64,000 bases of DNA from Alphaproteobacteria bacterium (lineage in GTDB: Bacteria > Pseudomonadota > Alphaproteobacteria > Caulobacterales > Hyphomonadaceae), in NCBI GenBank assembly GCA_018830285.1, contig JAHJSB010000055.1, positions 124,001 through 188,000 of the forward strand, in the 5' to 3' direction. The notes beneath the pieces are model-generated. The model worked only from the letters and a program-made list of their open reading frames with translations. It made no database searches and was not told where the DNA came from. A program made the position numbers and the translations under genes. This document shows, one piece after another, positions 43,021 through 52,352 of the stretch; positions within the stretch are counted from its first letter, which is position 1, and every line of letters begins with the position of its first letter.

Positions 43021-43782
43021 TTACCGCGCGTCCTGGTCTGCGCGCGGGTCGTTCCATTCGGCGGCGATGCCGTAGCCGCCGCGCCGCGTCAGCCAGAACA
43101 TGCCGATCAGGTCGAAGATCCCGGCACCTAGCCGACCGAGGAAACCGTATTTCGACACGCCGGCCAGGCGCTCGCGATCATTGACCTTTTCCTCGCGTAC
43201 ATCCCAGCCTGCGCGCTTGATAAGGGCGGGTAGGAATCGGTGCATCGAGGCGAAAAAGGGCAGGTCGCGGAAAGCCGCCGCGCGGATCAGTTTCCAGCCG
43301 CAACCCGTATCGGTCGCATCGTCCCGCAGCACGAAACGCCGTACGCCATTGGCGACGCGTGATTGCAGCCACTTGAAGCCGGAATCGTTGCGACTGCTAC
43401 GCTTGCCGGCGACGATGCCAAGCCGGGGCGGGGCGCCGGGCGCGATGATTTCCGCCCAAAGGCGCGCTGTATCGTGCGGGTCGTTCTGGCCGTCGCCGTC
43501 GAGCAGCTGGACCCATTGCCCCCGCGCCGATTTGAGGCCGGTGAACAGGGCAGCCGACTTACCGCGCCGGGCGACATGATTGAGCACAATGACCGTGTGC
43601 GGGTGTCTTGCCGCTGCCTCGGCCAGCTCAGCGCTGGTCGCGTCGGCCGAACAATCATTGACGCAGATGATCTCGAACGCGATTCCCGACAGCGCCGAAT
43701 GCACTTCGTCGATCACGGGGTGCACGTTTCCCTCCTCGTTGAAAAACGGAATCAGGACGGAAAGCGCTGGAGAGTTCACCAT
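43021..43782 (-). CDS. Glycosyltransferase family 2 protein
   Basis: A 253-residue GT-A enzyme of the dolichol-phosphate-mannose-synthase-like group: LSVLIPFFNEEGNVHPVIDE, FEIICVNDCSADATSA, then VQLLDGDGQNDPHDTARLW with the catalytic Asp residues. It ends in a short hydrophobic region (LGAGIFDLIGMFWL), suggesting membrane association. It may load a lipid carrier with sugar. The ATG at 43782 has GGAGG upstream. It is convergent with crystallin gene 2 (9 bases apart). Confidence 0.88.
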   Translation of the reverse strand: MVNSPALSVLIPFFNEEGNVHPVIDEVHSALSGIAFEIICVNDCSADATSAELAEAAARHPHTVIVLNHVARRGKSAALFTGLKSARGQWVQLLDGDGQNDPHDTARLWAEIIAPGAPPRLGIVAGKRSSRNDSGFKWLQSRVANGVRRFVLRDDATDTGCGWKLIRAAAFRDLPFFASMHRFLPALIKRAGWDVREEKVNDRERLAGVSKYGFLGRLGAGIFDLIGMFWLTRRGGYGIAAEWNDPRADQDAR

Positions 43783-44024
43783 GTATCCTCCCGTATAGAA
43801 CATGTCTGCCGCGCGCAATTTTGGTGCTCAGAATGCACGGACAAAAACACGGATAAATGCACGTAAGACACCCGGAAATTGCCCGGTGAGTGCCCTTAAC
43901 GCGCCGAGACGCGAATTCGATTGCACGAACATGACGTTCGGCCTGTTCCGCGACTGGCCTGATCGTGCCCGGTCCTGACGGGTACGTGTTGCCAGACTTG
44001 CCAGATCAGCCCAACCCAAAGCGC

Positions 44025-44639
44025 ATGAACCCTTCCATAGAGATGATCCAAGAAAAAATCCGCGGGCTCGAGCTGGAACTCGAAGCTGAATTCGCCAAGC
44101 GGCGGACAGGCCTGCGATATGGTCTTGAGCGCGGAAGGGTCCGCTTCGAGGAAGAGGTCGCGCGCCGCCATCGTGAACTGCGCACGCATCTTGCGCGATA
44201 TGTGTTCACCGCCCGGCCGCTTGTGTGGCTCACCGCGCCGGTCATCTACTCACTGATTGTGCCGTTTGCGTTGGTTGATCTCTGGGTCTCGATCTACCAG
44301 GCGATCTGTTTCCGGGCGTACGGAATCCCACAGGTCCAGCGGCACCGATACCTGGTGTTTGATCGCAGCGGGCTGGCCTATCTCAACATGATCGAGAAGC
44401 TGAACTGCGCCTATTGTTCCTATGTGAACGGCGTGATCGCCTATACCCGCGAAGTCGGTTCCCGAACGGAACAATTTTGGTGCCCGATAAAGCAGGCCCG
44501 GCGTGTCATCGGCGCGCATGCCCGCTATGCCGGTTTTGAAGAATTTGGCAACGGCGAGCATTATCACGACCGGCTGAAGGCCTTGCAGGCCGAAGTCAGG
44601 ACGACACAGGACCCTGCCGTTCCGCTGGATGACGGCTGA
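44025..44639 (+). CDS. Conserved hypothetical membrane-associated protein with CxxC
   Basis: About 204 residues: an N-terminal coiled-coil-like helix (MIQEKIRGLELELEAEFAKR), two closely spaced hydrophobic segments (RPLVWLTAPVIYSLIVPFAL and VDLWVSIYQAICF), then a conserved block KLNCAYCSYVNGVIAYTREV with CxxC, and FWCPIKQARR. The cysteines suggest metal or heme-like binding, but I do not know a function. No clear ribosome-binding site fixes the start; GTG at 43965 and ATG at 44043 are alternatives. Confidence 0.72.
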   Translation: MNPSIEMIQEKIRGLELELEAEFAKRRTGLRYGLERGRVRFEEEVARRHRELRTHLARYVFTARPLVWLTAPVIYSLIVPFALVDLWVSIYQAICFRAYGIPQVQRHRYLVFDRSGLAYLNMIEKLNCAYCSYVNGVIAYTREVGSRTEQFWCPIKQARRVIGAHARYAGFEEFGNGEHYHDRLKALQAEVRTTQDPAVPLDDG

Positions 44640-44757
44640 GACCAGCGCATCGTGACCTGCAAACAGGCTCGAACATGCGAGGCGACCGGAATGCCGGGCG
44701 CGGGTTCACAGCAGTCGTGACGGAAGCCGCGACGGGGGCCGCAGCTTCCGAAAAGGC

Positions 44758-45195
44758 CTAGATGCGGGCGAAATCGTTTCGCGCGAGGCTGGCGACCGTG
44801 TCGAGCGTGACGGCCTTGTCGCCCAGGCGGCGGCGTTGCAGGTCTGACAATTCGAACGGCGCAGCATGGCCGTAATTTTCAGCCCAGACGCGGTCAACTT
44901 CCGATTTGGAGAGAGCGGCGGTTATTTTGACTTCCGACATCTCGTCCTCGTTGGAGGAATGCTTCGTTCCAGGCAGGTAGATCGTGCCGTTCGAGAAATC
45001 GACGGCGAAGGCGACGAGTCCTGGAATGAGGAACAAGAGCAGGCCGATACCATCGAGAATTGCGACGCTCGGGTCGATACGCCCGCCGGACTGGCCCTTG
45101 CGTTCGGGATAGAGAAGCGTGCCACAGCCGGAGAGGGCTGCGGCCAGAACGGCCGTTGAGCCCCCAATCAGAAATCGGCGTTTGGTCGTGTCCAT
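44758..45195 (-). CDS. Conserved hypothetical lipoprotein
   Basis: A 145-residue protein with a lipoprotein signal (RRFLIGGSTAVLAAALSGC, Cys24) followed by GTLLYPERKGQ and a second hydrophobic segment (VAILDGIGLLLFLIPGLVAF). The CGTLLYPERKGQ start recurs in many uncharacterised proteobacterial lipoproteins; function unknown. It lies within the block that splits rimM from trmD. Confidence 0.75.
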   Translation of the reverse strand: MDTTKRRFLIGGSTAVLAAALSGCGTLLYPERKGQSGGRIDPSVAILDGIGLLLFLIPGLVAFAVDFSNGTIYLPGTKHSSNEDEMSEVKITAALSKSEVDRVWAENYGHAAPFELSDLQRRRLGDKAVTLDTVASLARNDFARI

Positions 45196-45444
45196 GAGTT
45201 GATCTCCCGTGATCGGACCGTGCTCACACGCAGGGCCCCTGACCCTTAAAGCCGCAGGCGGGTTAAAGGTTCCACTCGCTGATTGTCATGCCTGCCGGGG
45301 CAGACCCCCAAGTCCCGGCGAGAGGGTCACACGCCCCTGGTCATTTCCAACTGGTAAACGAACGCTCACGAAATGACGGTCCCAAGTTTGGCGGATATTT
45401 GTCTAATTGCGATAGAAGGAGGGTAGCTCAGTTGGGGGGGCAGG

Positions 45445-46203
45445 ATGCCAGGCTCGATCAGATTACGCGATGTTCTTGAATCGCTCACGTTCTTCGCTTT
45501 TGTTGCAATTACAGCGCTTTGCCTGTCATTCACCTTTTCCATGGTTGTGTACCAGCTCGGCTTGCCGGCGAACCCCAGGGTATTCGTCCTGACCAATTTG
45601 GTGGTCTCGGCTTGCGTCGCTGTCCCGACGGCCGTGATCGCGTCGCAGCATGAGTACCGGCTGCGAATCTACCAGCGGCGCCTTGAGGCCCTGGCGGCGA
45701 CAGACCCGCTCACAGGCCTCTACAATCGCCGCTTTTTCAAACAGGCGATGGATGACGAACTGAACCGCATGCGCCGGACGCGCCAGACGGCTGGCCTCGT
45801 GTTCTTCGACCTCGATCATTTCAAGCGGATCAATGACCGTTTTGGTCACAGGACCGGCGACCTTGTTTTGCAGGAAGTGGCAGAAAGCGCGTTCGCTGAA
45901 TTGCGTGGGCCGTTCGACCGGCTTGGGCGCTGGGGCGGTGAGGAATTCGTTATCCTGCTGAGCGATGTGACGCTGGAGCAGGCCGAATCCGTGTGCGAGC
46001 GGATCCGCAGACGCATTGAAAACCTGGCGCTTGAGCATAAAGGCCAGGTAATTTCCGTCACGGCGAGCTTCGGCACATGCCTGCTGGCACAGGGCGGCAA
46101 TGCCGATATCGCACTTGAAACCGCCGACGCAGCGCTCTTTGAGTCGAAGAATTCGGGACGTAACAAGGTGTCGTCGCGCCGGGCCCTGGAGCTTGTCGCC
46201 TAG
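45445..46203 (+). CDS. Diguanylate cyclase (GGDEF domain)
   Basis: A 252-residue protein with two N-terminal membrane helices (about 12-36 and 46-66) and a GGDEF domain with ATDPLTGLYNRRFF, FFDLDHFKRINDRFGH and the catalytic GGEEF (164-168). The RxxD inhibitory site is not seen (RGPFD is one residue too long), so product feedback may be absent. It makes c-di-GMP from GTP, signalling at the inner membrane. No sensory domain beyond the membrane part. It overlaps a convergent gene by 4 bases. Confidence 0.92.
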   Translation: MPGSIRLRDVLESLTFFAFVAITALCLSFTFSMVVYQLGLPANPRVFVLTNLVVSACVAVPTAVIASQHEYRLRIYQRRLEALAATDPLTGLYNRRFFKQAMDDELNRMRRTRQTAGLVFFDLDHFKRINDRFGHRTGDLVLQEVAESAFAELRGPFDRLGRWGGEEFVILLSDVTLEQAESVCERIRRRIENLALEHKGQVISVTASFGTCLLAQGGNADIALETADAALFESKNSGRNKVSSRRALELVA

Positions 46204-46694
46204 TCCTGGCCCATGGTGGCCAAGGCCTGCGCGACGTCGAGTTCGGCGGATAACTTGTCGACATAGCGCGCGAAACTGCGCGCATAGAGCGACCGGCTTT
46301 CGGCCCACCATTCGCGAATGCCGGGATTGCTGAGCGATTCCCGGAGGCGCGCTTCCGAGCCTTCCCAGAGTTCGTCCTCGAATACGCCGAAGCGGCGATG
46401 GGTGTGCAGCACTTCGAAATGCCGGAAGGAAATACTGAGGAAGTTCGACACGCGCAGGAATTCAGCCCGGGTCCAGCTGTCGCGCCCATTCTCGCGCGTG
46501 ATCAGTTCGGCCAGTTCGGCGCTCTCGGCGATGCGGCCGAGATTTGACGAGAGGAGTTGTGCGGAGGTCTGCGCTGCGGCCATGCGGGTGAGATGGGCAT
46601 TTTGGCGCAGTTGCAGGCCGATAAAGACCAGGGTCAGAACCACGGCGCCGGAGGCCATGATGTTGGCAATCGTGGCAATCGTATCGAGATTCAT
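46200..46694 (-). CDS. Hypothetical membrane-anchored protein
   Basis: A 164-residue protein with one N-terminal membrane helix (about 8-28, TIATIANIMASGAVVLTLVFIG) and a helical domain with LQLRQNAHLTRMAAAQ and SISFRHFEVLHTHRRFGVFED. Similar small proteins are common in marine proteobacteria; no function known to me. It is convergent with the diguanylate cyclase and divergent from trmD. Confidence 0.68.
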   Translation of the reverse strand: MNLDTIATIANIMASGAVVLTLVFIGLQLRQNAHLTRMAAAQTSAQLLSSNLGRIAESAELAELITRENGRDSWTRAEFLRVSNFLSISFRHFEVLHTHRRFGVFEDELWEGSEARLRESLSNPGIREWWAESRSLYARSFARYVDKLSAELDVAQALATMGQD

Positions 46695-46782
46695 GCGGCC
46701 CTCCCCTTTTTTCCGCCATCAAGCGCCGAGGGGGAGCGGGCGTCAACGGGGGCGGGGTGACGACGTCCCGCGTCTGGGCTAG

Positions 46783-47517
46783 ATGCGCTACATGTTCACG
46801 ACCACGCTCATCACTCTTGTGCCAGACGCCTTTCCCGGGCCGCTCGGCGTCTCCATCCTGGAGCGTGCGCGCGAAAAGGGACTGTGGAGTCTAGAGACGG
46901 TGGACCTGCGGACCTTCGGCGTGGGCAAGCATCGCAATGTCGACGATACGCCGGCCGGCGGCGGCGCCGGGATGGTGATCCGGCCGGACGTGGCGGCGGC
47001 GGCGATCGACAGTATCCCGCGTGACGGGCGGCCACTTATTTATCTTTCCCCGCGCGGCGTGCCCTTTGACCAGCAAAAAGCCAGGGACTGGGCGGCCGGG
47101 CCGGGCCTCGTTTTCTTCTGCGGCCGGTTTGAAGGACTGGATGAGCGCGTCATTGAGGGGCGCGACATGGAAGAGGTCTCTCTGGGCGACTTTGTGCTGG
47201 CGGGCGGCGAAGTGGCGGCGATGGCCTTCATCGAGGCTGTGGTGCGCCTGTTGCCCGGCGTGGCCGGAAACGAAGCCTCGCTGATGGAGGAATCTTTCGA
47301 GCAGGGCCTGCTGGAACACGCCCATTATACGATCCCGCGCGAGTGGGAAGGCCGCCCCACGCCGGACATTCTGCTGTCAGGCGATCACAAGCGGATAGAA
47401 GAATGGCGTGCGAACAGCGCAAAGACGTTGACAAAGCACCGCCGCCCCGATTTATACGCCGCTTACTCCAAGACCCCCAAATTCCAGCCGCCGGAGACTG
47501 GCGATGAACATGATTGA
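46783..47517 (+). CDS. trmD: tRNA (guanine-N1-)-methyltransferase TrmD
   Basis: A 244-residue trefoil-knot SAM enzyme methylating G37 of tRNAs. Signature blocks: [69 protein letters not shown] and [22 protein letters not shown]. It starts with MRYM; a second ATG three codons in is possible. It overlaps rplS by 14 bases, indicating coupling, but has lost contact with rimM. Confidence 0.95.
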   Translation: MRYMFTTTLITLVPDAFPGPLGVSILERAREKGLWSLETVDLRTFGVGKHRNVDDTPAGGGAGMVIRPDVAAAAIDSIPRDGRPLIYLSPRGVPFDQQKARDWAAGPGLVFFCGRFEGLDERVIEGRDMEEVSLGDFVLAGGEVAAMAFIEAVVRLLPGVAGNEASLMEESFEQGLLEHAHYTIPREWEGRPTPDILLSGDHKRIEEWRANSAKTLTKHRRPDLYAAYSKTPKFQPPETGDEHD

Positions 47518-48097
47518 ACAGCTTGAGGCGGAAGAACGCGTCCGTGTCCTCGGCGACAAAAAGATACCTGCATTCTCGCCCGGCGACACGCTGGCGGTGA
47601 ACGTGAAGATCAAGGAAGGCGACCGCGAACGCGTCCAGCGTTTCGAGGGCGTCTGCATTGCTCGTTCGGGCGGTAGCGTGAGCGAGAGCTTCACGGTTCG
47701 CAAGATCTCCTTCGGCGAAGGCGTCGAGCGGGTTTTCCCGCTGGTCTCGCCACTGATCGAGTCGATCGAAGTGAAGCGCAAGGGCCGCGTCCGCCGTGCG
47801 AAACTCTACTACCTGCGTGATCGTCGCGGTAAATCGGCGCGTATTGCCGAGCGTACCACGGGCCACGGTATCGAGGCCGTCGAGATTGCTGTCTCGAAGA
47901 CCGAGCGCCGTCGCCAGAAGGACGCCGAGAAGCTGGCCCGCAAGGAAGCCGCTGCGGTGGATCGCGAAAACGCTGCCAAGGCCAAGCTCGAGGCTGAAAA
48001 AGCCGCCGCTGCTGCCGCTGAAGCCGAAGCCAAGGCCGCCGAAGCTGCTGCGGCTGCCGCTGCTGCTGACGCGCCAGAGGCTGCTCCGGAAGAATAG
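47504..48097 (+). CDS. rplS: 50S ribosomal protein L19
   Basis: A 197-residue L19. The conserved core ([55 protein letters not shown]) spans about 110 residues; the remaining 80 are a charged Lys/Glu then Ala-rich tail, as in several alphaproteobacteria. The ATG at 47504 has GGAG 7 bases upstream; an ATG two codons later is weaker. A strong terminator ends the gene. Confidence 0.96.
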   Translation: MNMIEQLEAEERVRVLGDKKIPAFSPGDTLAVNVKIKEGDRERVQRFEGVCIARSGGSVSESFTVRKISFGEGVERVFPLVSPLIESIEVKRKGRVRRAKLYYLRDRRGKSARIAERTTGHGIEAVEIAVSKTERRRQKDAEKLARKEAAAVDRENAAKAKLEAEKAAAAAAEAEAKAAEAAAAAAAADAPEAAPEE

Positions 48098-48120
48098 GCC
48101 CTTTCAGGCCAACCAGATCA

Positions 48121-48153
48121 AAAACGCCCTTGCCTCCCGGCAGGGGCGTTTTT
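48121..48153 (+). terminator. Intrinsic terminator after rplS
   Basis: AAAACGCCCTTGCC (48121-48134) pairs with GGCAGGGGCGTTTT (48139-48152) in a 14-bp stem with one wobble and a TCCC loop, ending in a T-run. The A/T outer arms also make it usable on the minus strand, where it would terminate the LysR gene. Confidence 0.9.
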
Positions 48154-48168
48154 CGTTCAGCTGCTGTT

Positions 48169-49065
48169 TCATGCCTTGACATAGTCAGTCATCGCTTTGA
48201 CCAAATGGTCGAAGACGAGGCGCATGCGCCGGTTGCTGCGCAGGTCGCCATGCATCGTCACCCAGGTCTCGAGCTGGAACGCCATCTCGGCCGGGAAGAG
48301 ACGGACGAGGTGGGGATCGCGCCGGGCGAGGCCAATCTGGCAAATCCCGATGCCGAACCCGGCCCGGATGGCCGACAGCTGGGCGACGTCGCTATCGGTG
48401 CGCAGGGCGAACATTTCACGGTGGAGATCGAGCCCCAAGTCGCGCACGGCCTGCGCAGCGGCGGTCTCATGGTCGAACCCGACAAGGGCGTGACCGGAAA
48501 GATCATTGAGACTGGCGGGCGTCCCGCGCCGGGCAAGATAGTCACTGCGCGCAAACATGCCGAGTTCAACATGGCCGACCTTGCGGGCGATCAGGGCTGT
48601 CTGGCTGGGCCGGGCCATGCGCACGGCGATATCGGCATCGCGGCGCAGAAGGTCTGCAGTCTCATTGGTGGCGACAAGTTCGAATGCGAGTTGGGGATAA
48701 TTCGCAGCAAGGCCTGCGAGGATTGGCGGCAGGACTTCGGTGCCGATCACTTCGCTAGCGGTGATGCGGACGACGCCCGCAAGCGCATCGTCCGGGCCGG
48801 AGGCCGCACGGACCATGGCGGCGGCGGAGGCCTCCATGGCGAGCGCATGCGGGATCAGCGCCTCGGCGGCCTCTGTCGGGGCAAGGCCCTGCGGTGAGCG
48901 GGTAAACAGGGCGCCGCCGCCGAGCGCCTGTTCGAGTTGTTCGACATGGCGTGCCACCGTCGGCTGGGTCACGCCCAGGGCACGGGCGGCCGCTGACAGG
49001 CTGCCCGTCCGGTAGACGCTGAGCAGCGACCGGCAATGATCCCAGGAGAGCGCGGCTTGATACAT
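48169..49065 (-). CDS. LysR-family transcriptional regulator
   Basis: A 298-residue regulator. The N-terminal winged HTH reads LLSVYRTGSLSAAARALGVTQPTVARHVEQLE; quoted in part as GSLSAAARALGVTQPTVARH. The C-terminal substrate domain follows (VRITASEVIGTEVLPPILAGL). It is divergent from a NAD-dependent epimerase/reductase gene 91 bases away, its likely target. The intergenic region holds a partly palindromic stretch GCGGGTGTAGATATTACCGC that could be the LysR box. Confidence 0.88.
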   Translation of the reverse strand: MYQAALSWDHCRSLLSVYRTGSLSAAARALGVTQPTVARHVEQLEQALGGGALFTRSPQGLAPTEAAEALIPHALAMEASAAAMVRAASGPDDALAGVVRITASEVIGTEVLPPILAGLAANYPQLAFELVATNETADLLRRDADIAVRMARPSQTALIARKVGHVELGMFARSDYLARRGTPASLNDLSGHALVGFDHETAAAQAVRDLGLDLHREMFALRTDSDVAQLSAIRAGFGIGICQIGLARRDPHLVRLFPAEMAFQLETWVTMHGDLRSNRRMRLVFDHLVKAMTDYVKA

Positions 49066-49077
49066 AATATATGTTTA

Positions 49078-49097
49078 GCGGGTGTAGATATTACCGC
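49078..49097. promoter_or_regulatory. Possible LysR operator
   Basis: GCGGGTGTAGATATTACCGC has outer arms GCGG and CCGC with a T/A pair inside, in the gap between the lysR gene and the epimerase gene. It is an imperfect dyad of the size LysR proteins use; no further support. Confidence 0.3.
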
Positions 49098-49156
49098 AAT
49101 TTCTTTTAGCGAGCTGTCGCGTCATCGTCTCCCTGTCACCAGAACAGGAGATCGAC

Positions 49157-50161
49157 ATGACCCGAACACGCACCGCCCTCATCCTCGGCGCCACAGGCGG
49201 CGCCGGATTCGAAATCGCGCGCGCCCTGAGGACGCGCGGCTGGCAGATACGCGCCCTGCATCGGCGCCCGGATGCCGTGTCGTCCCTGATGCCGGACGCT
49301 GACTGGGTGGAAGGCGATGCGATGAAGGCGGATGATGTGCTGATGGCGGCGACCAATGCAGACCTGATCGTGCATGCCGTGAACCCGCCCGGTTACCGCA
49401 ACTGGGGCAAGCTCGTCCTGCCCATGATCGACAATACGATTGCTGCCGCACGGGCGAACGGCGCCCGGATCGTGCTGCCGGGCACTGTCTACAATTTCGG
49501 TCCGGACGCATTCCCCCTGCTGCGCGAAACCTCCCCGCAGAATCCGAAAACCCGCAAGGGTGCGATACGGGTCGAGCTGGAGGCTCGCCTTCGCCGGGCT
49601 GCCGAGACCGGAGTCAATGTGCTTGTCGTGCGCGCCGGCGATTTTTTCGGGCCGAACACCGGCAATTCCTGGCTGGCTCAGGGCATGGTGAAGCCGGGTC
49701 GGCCGGTGCGGTCTGTCACCCATCCCGGCAAGCCGGGGGTCGGTCACGCCTGGGCCTACCTGCCCGATTTCGCGGAGACGGTCGCACGTCTCGTCGATAT
49801 GGGTGACGAATTGGCGGCATTCGAAAGTGTCCATTTCAATGGGCACTGGTTCGAGGATGGCCGTGAGATAGCTGAACGGGTCCGGGTCGTGGCCGGGGCG
49901 CCGGACGCGCCGATCAAACGCTTCCCGTGGCTGTTGCTGCATATGCTGAGGCCATTTGTGCCCCTGTTCCGGGAAATGGCCGAGATGCAGTATCTCTGGA
50001 CAGTCCCGGCCCGGCTCGACAATGCGAAACTCGTCAGACTGCTCGGCAGCGAGCCGCACACGCCGGTGGACGAGGCCCTGCGCGCGACGCTTGAGGGTAT
50101 CAACTGCCTTGAGCCCACAGCCCCGCGTCCCCAGATCAAGGGTGTGACCGCGACGGCATGA
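49157..50161 (+). CDS. NAD(P)-dependent epimerase/reductase (extended SDR-like)
   Basis: A 334-residue Rossmann-fold protein. The N terminus ALILGATGGAGFEIARALRTRG is the nucleotide-binding loop; LPGTVYNFGPDAFPLLRETS and GAIRVELEARLR occupy the positions of the catalytic Ser/Tyr/Lys region but the YxxxK motif is not intact (K-x-x-x pattern KTRKGAIR), so it may be an atypical SDR such as an NmrA-like or NAD-binding regulator. Divergent from lysR. Confidence 0.8.
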   Translation: MTRTRTALILGATGGAGFEIARALRTRGWQIRALHRRPDAVSSLMPDADWVEGDAMKADDVLMAATNADLIVHAVNPPGYRNWGKLVLPMIDNTIAAARANGARIVLPGTVYNFGPDAFPLLRETSPQNPKTRKGAIRVELEARLRRAAETGVNVLVVRAGDFFGPNTGNSWLAQGMVKPGRPVRSVTHPGKPGVGHAWAYLPDFAETVARLVDMGDELAAFESVHFNGHWFEDGREIAERVRVVAGAPDAPIKRFPWLLLHMLRPFVPLFREMAEMQYLWTVPARLDNAKLVRLLGSEPHTPVDEALRATLEGINCLEPTAPRPQIKGVTATA

Positions 50162-50240
50162 TGCAGGCGGGCCGGTGCGGGCTTCCATCGCCCGCATCTG
50201 GCGCTATTGTGCGGCGCAACAGTGAGGAAGAACAATTCGA

Positions 50241-51638
50241 ATGGCCGGCAAGACACTTTATGACAAGATCTGGGATGCGCATGTCGTCCATACCGATGCA
50301 GCCTCGGGCGAGAGCCTGCTCTATATCGACCTGCACCTGATCCATGAAGTGACGACTCCGCAGGCTTTTGACGGACTCAAGACGGCGGGCCGCAAGGTGC
50401 GCCGCCCGGACCTGACCCTTGCCGTGGCCGATCACAACACGCCGACCGAGAAGCAGGCGCTTGGCATGGCGGGCGTGACCGATCCGGAAGCGCGCAACCA
50501 GCTGGAAACCCTGACGCGCAATGTCGCCGAATACGGCATCGAATATTTTCCCATGGGCGATATCCGCAACGGCATCGTCCATGTCGTGGGGCCCGAACAG
50601 GGCCGCACCCAGCCCGGCATGACGATTGTCTGCGGCGACAGCCATACGTCGACACACGGGGCGTTCGGCGCGTTGGCGCATGGCATCGGCACCTCGGAAG
50701 TCGAGCATGTGCTGGCGACGCAGACCCTGCGCGCGCGCAAGATGGGCAATTTCGCGGTAGAGGTGTCCGGACGCCTGCAGGACGGCGTGACCGCCAAGGA
50801 TCTCGCGCTGCACATTATCGGCCTGATCGGCACGGCCGGTGGTACGGGCCATGTCATCGAGTTTCGCGGCGAGGCAATTGAAGCCCTATCGATGGAAGGT
50901 CGCATGACATTGTGCAATCTCGCGATTGAGGGCGGCGCACGGGCGGGCCTGATCGCGCCGGATGAGAAGACTCTGGATTATATGAAAGGCCGCCCGGCCA
51001 GCCCGAAGGCGGGCGCATGGGAAGTGGCCGAGACGTATTGGAAGACACTCAATTCCGATGATGATGCGGCCTGGGATCATGTCGTGCACGTCGATGGCGG
51101 CGCGGTCGAGCCGACGATCACCTGGGGCACCAGCCCGGAACAGGCGATCCCGGTGTCGGGCAAGACGCCTGTGCCGGAAGAGATTGCCGACCCGGTGAAA
51201 CGCGCCGCTGCTGAGCGGGCGCTGGATTATATGGGCCTTGAGCCCGGCGTGCCGATTGCCGGAACGCCGGTGCAGCGCGTCTTTATCGGCTCGTGCACGA
51301 ACAGCCGGATCGAAGACTTGCGCGCCGCCGCTGCGATTGCCAAGGGCAACAAGGTGGTCGACGGCGTGCGGGCAATGGTCGTGCCGGGGTCGGGCCTGGT
51401 GCGGGCGCAGGCAGAGGCCGAGGGCCTCGACATTGTGTTGATGGAAGCGGGTTTTGAATGGCGCGAGCCGGGCTGTTCCATGTGCCTCGGCATGAACCCG
51501 GACATCCTGTCGCCGGGCGAGCGCTGCGCGTCGACTTCGAACCGCAATTTCGAAGGCCGGCAGGGCCGCGGCGGACGCACTCACCTGATGAGCCCGGCGC
51601 TGGCTGCGCGTGCGGCGATCACCGGCGTGATTGGGTAA
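50241..51638 (+). CDS. leuC: 3-isopropylmalate dehydratase large subunit
   Basis: A 465-residue aconitase-family Fe-S enzyme of leucine synthesis. Blocks: [47 protein letters not shown] (quoted in part: [20 protein letters not shown]), and the cluster ligands [12 protein letters not shown] and [12 protein letters not shown]. LeuC forms a heterodimer with LeuD. AGTGAGGAAG precedes the ATG. leuD lies 1.5 kb downstream, separated by a GST and a VOC gene. Confidence 0.97.
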   Translation: MAGKTLYDKIWDAHVVHTDAASGESLLYIDLHLIHEVTTPQAFDGLKTAGRKVRRPDLTLAVADHNTPTEKQALGMAGVTDPEARNQLETLTRNVAEYGIEYFPMGDIRNGIVHVVGPEQGRTQPGMTIVCGDSHTSTHGAFGALAHGIGTSEVEHVLATQTLRARKMGNFAVEVSGRLQDGVTAKDLALHIIGLIGTAGGTGHVIEFRGEAIEALSMEGRMTLCNLAIEGGARAGLIAPDEKTLDYMKGRPASPKAGAWEVAETYWKTLNSDDDAAWDHVVHVDGGAVEPTITWGTSPEQAIPVSGKTPVPEEIADPVKRAAAERALDYMGLEPGVPIAGTPVQRVFIGSCTNSRIEDLRAAAAIAKGNKVVDGVRAMVVPGSGLVRAQAEAEGLDIVLMEAGFEWREPGCSMCLGMNPDILSPGERCASTSNRNFEGRQGRGGRTHLMSPALAARAAITGVIG

Positions 51639-51716
51639 CGCGCCCGGCGGAAATCGGAGATATCCAATTGGGGGCGCCTCGCCCATAAGAGAGGCATTCA
51701 ACTCAGGAAGCCCCTC

Positions 51717-52352
51717 ATGACCCGATACACCCTGCACGGCATCTTCGCATCCGGCCCGACCTACAAGGTCGGCCTGATGCTGCACATGACAAGCACGCCC
51801 TTTGACTATGTTCATGTCGACCTGCGTTCGGGCGCGCACAAGGCCGACGCCTTCCTCGCCAAGAACCGGTATGGCCAAGTGCCGGTTCTGGACGATCACG
51901 AGAAGGACATATGCCTGTGCCAGTCATCCGTCATTCTCGACTATCTGGCCGACGAGACGGGCCGGTTTGGCGGCAAGGACCGGGCTGAACGCCTGCGCGC
52001 GCGGGAATGGCAGCTTTGGGGCGCCGGACAGCTGACGACGGGCATCTATCGCACGCGGGCCCTGAAGCTCGGCTTCTTCCAGTTCCCGGAACAGGTCGCG
52101 GAAGCGAACTTCAACGCCGCGAACGGGGCGCTGAAGGAACTCAACGGCCTGCTCGAAGGGCGCGACTGGCTGGTCGGCGCCGGGCCGACGATTGCCGATC
52201 TCGATATTTATGGCATCGCCGCCTATGCCCCGCAGGCCCAGGTGGACCTTGCGAGCTATGCCCATCTGCGCCGCTGGATGGCGAAAGTGGAGGCGCTGCC
52301 GGGCTACAGAAATGTCGATACGGCCTTGCCAAAGGAAAGCGTGAAGGCGTGA
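51717..52352 (+). CDS. Glutathione S-transferase family protein
   Basis: A 211-residue GST with a thioredoxin-like N domain (YTLHGIFASGPTYKVGLMLH; NRYGQVPVLDD; LCQSSVILDYLADE) and a helical C domain (DWLVGAGPTIADLDIYGIAAY). The residues fit bacterial beta/theta-like GSTs; substrate unknown. Its TGA overlaps the GTG start of the VOC gene by 4 bases, so the two are coupled and possibly form a detoxification pair inside the leu cluster. Confidence 0.87.
   Translation: MTRYTLHGIFASGPTYKVGLMLHMTSTPFDYVHVDLRSGAHKADAFLAKNRYGQVPVLDDHEKDICLCQSSVILDYLADETGRFGGKDRAERLRAREWQLWGAGQLTTGIYRTRALKLGFFQFPEQVAEANFNAANGALKELNGLLEGRDWLVGAGPTIADLDIYGIAAYAPQAQVDLASYAHLRRWMAKVEALPGYRNVDTALPKESVKA

Noticed and set aside
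45420-45440. tRNA D-arm-like stretch (GGGTAGCTCAGTTGG) before the diguanylate cyclase gene
   Set aside because: No acceptor, anticodon or T-arm could be paired around it, and it runs directly into the start of the coding region. Probably chance or a tiny remnant.
52007-52348. Longer VOC-gene frame starting at 52007
   Set aside because: It runs through most of the GST coding sequence in another frame; the GTG at 52349 with a 4-base overlap is the natural start.
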